Assembly: GCA_944380185.1 (NCBI GenBank)
Contig: CALWGV010000038.1
Span: forward strand, 62,001-126,000
From: an uncultured Lachnospiraceae bacterium
GTDB taxonomy: Bacteria > Bacillota > Clostridia > Lachnospirales > Lachnospiraceae
Length of the DNA: 64,000 bases
Reading direction: 5' to 3'
Of the stretch, positions 63,645-64,000 are shown in pieces; position 1 is the stretch's first letter; each line of letters starts with the position of its first letter. The notes under the pieces are model-generated. The model was not told the origin of the DNA. It saw only the letters and a list, made by a program, of their open reading frames with translations, and did no database searches. The position numbers and the translations under genes are program-made.

Positions 63645-64000
63645 TCACACTCCTTCGTCGATCTTGGCTATCCTCTGCTTGTGTCGGGGGCCTTCCGAGA
63701 AAGGCGTGTCCAGGAAAGTATCCACAATTTGACAGGCCAGGCCAGGGCCGATCACTCTGGCCCCGAGAGCCAAGATATTGGCGTCATTGTGCTCCCTGCA
63801 GGCCTTGGCGCTGAAGCAGTCCCCGCACAGAGCCGCACGGATCCCCTTAAAGCGGTTGGCCGCAATGGAAATGCCGATACCTGTGCCGCAGATCAGTATT
63901 CCTCTGTCGCACTGCCCCTCGAGGATGGCATGGCAAACCTTCTTGGCATAATCGGGATAATCGCAGGATTCCTCCGTGTAGGTCCCGAGATCCTGGTATT
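63645..64000 (-). CDS. rpiB: Ribose-5-phosphate isomerase B (partial)
   Basis: The last 118 codons of an RpiB/LacAB-type isomerase, whose 5' end is outside the window. It includes TEESCDYPDYAKKV, the C in ILICGTGIGISIAANRFKG (the catalytic Cys region) and ALCGDCFSAKACREHNDANIL, and FLDTPFSEGPRH near the end. It interconverts ribose 5-phosphate and ribulose 5-phosphate. Its stop is 4 bases before the V-ATPase H subunit, so it may be in the same transcript. Confidence 0.93.
   Translation of the reverse strand, partial: YQDLGTYTEESCDYPDYAKKVCHAILEGQCDRGILICGTGIGISIAANRFKGIRAALCGDCFSAKACREHNDANILALGARVIGPGLACQIVDTFLDTPFSEGPRHKQRIAKIDEGV

Overview
This window looks like chromosomal DNA of an anaerobic Gram-positive bacterium of the Clostridia, most likely a moderately GC-rich member of the Lachnospiraceae. 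This rests on the Firmicutes gene blocks (gdpP-rplI-dnaB; dnaD-dnaC-prs; mutS2, mecA, a MurA with its reactive Cys), strong AGGAGG-type ribosome binding sites with frequent GTG/TTG starts, a SAM-I riboswitch, ferredoxin and DUF1858 proteins, PTS sugar transport and a V-type ATPase. No rRNA, tRNA, CRISPR array, IS element or phage block was seen. The genus is not determined.

Positions 1-16.7 kb are housekeeping: a fragment of a YhaM-like gene, a membrane HtrA-like protein that has lost its catalytic triad, mutS2, a two-component system, then on the minus strand prs-dnaC-dnaD, a cluster of DnaA boxes, murC-aroK, an AAA ATPase, an acidic-tailed membrane protein, an ABC exporter and a ROK glucokinase. 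From 16.9 to 33.6 kb come metK and a glycosidase-like lipoprotein behind one SAM-I riboswitch, an AIM24 protein, murA, a GT4 glycosyltransferase, a cell-wall amidase, a GH18 protein, mecA, small redox proteins (DUF1858, ferredoxin), a MerR regulator and dnaB-rplI-gdpP.

From 33.7 to 54 kb lies an accessory carbohydrate region. One unit (sgcQ-like, DeoR, HAD, araD) diverges from an sgcE-like epimerase, followed by an ascorbate-family PTS (IIA, IIC, IIB) with a LysR gene. Next are a secreted esterase, a creatininase-family enzyme with a second orphan UlaA-type IIC, a UlaR-like DeoR regulator with UlaG lactonase, a cytosolic reductive-dehalogenase-family protein next to a TPR-like membrane protein, and a second AraD-like enzyme with another HAD phosphatase. 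The gene set mixes the ula (ascorbate) and sgc (unknown sugar) plans, and recognisable UlaD and UlaE steps are absent from the window. The final 9 kb carries a lipoprotein, a long hairpin, the V-type ATPase operon (H-I-K-E-C-F-A-B-D; the rotor-ring residues suggest Na+) and a partial rpiB.

The observations most worth following are the RdhA-like protein without Tat signal or RdhB; the SAM-I riboswitch placed in front of a glycosidase lipoprotein and metK; the DnaA-box cluster upstream of dnaD; the sgc/ula hybrid locus; and a dispersed palindromic repeat, one copy of which sits inside the V-ATPase operon.
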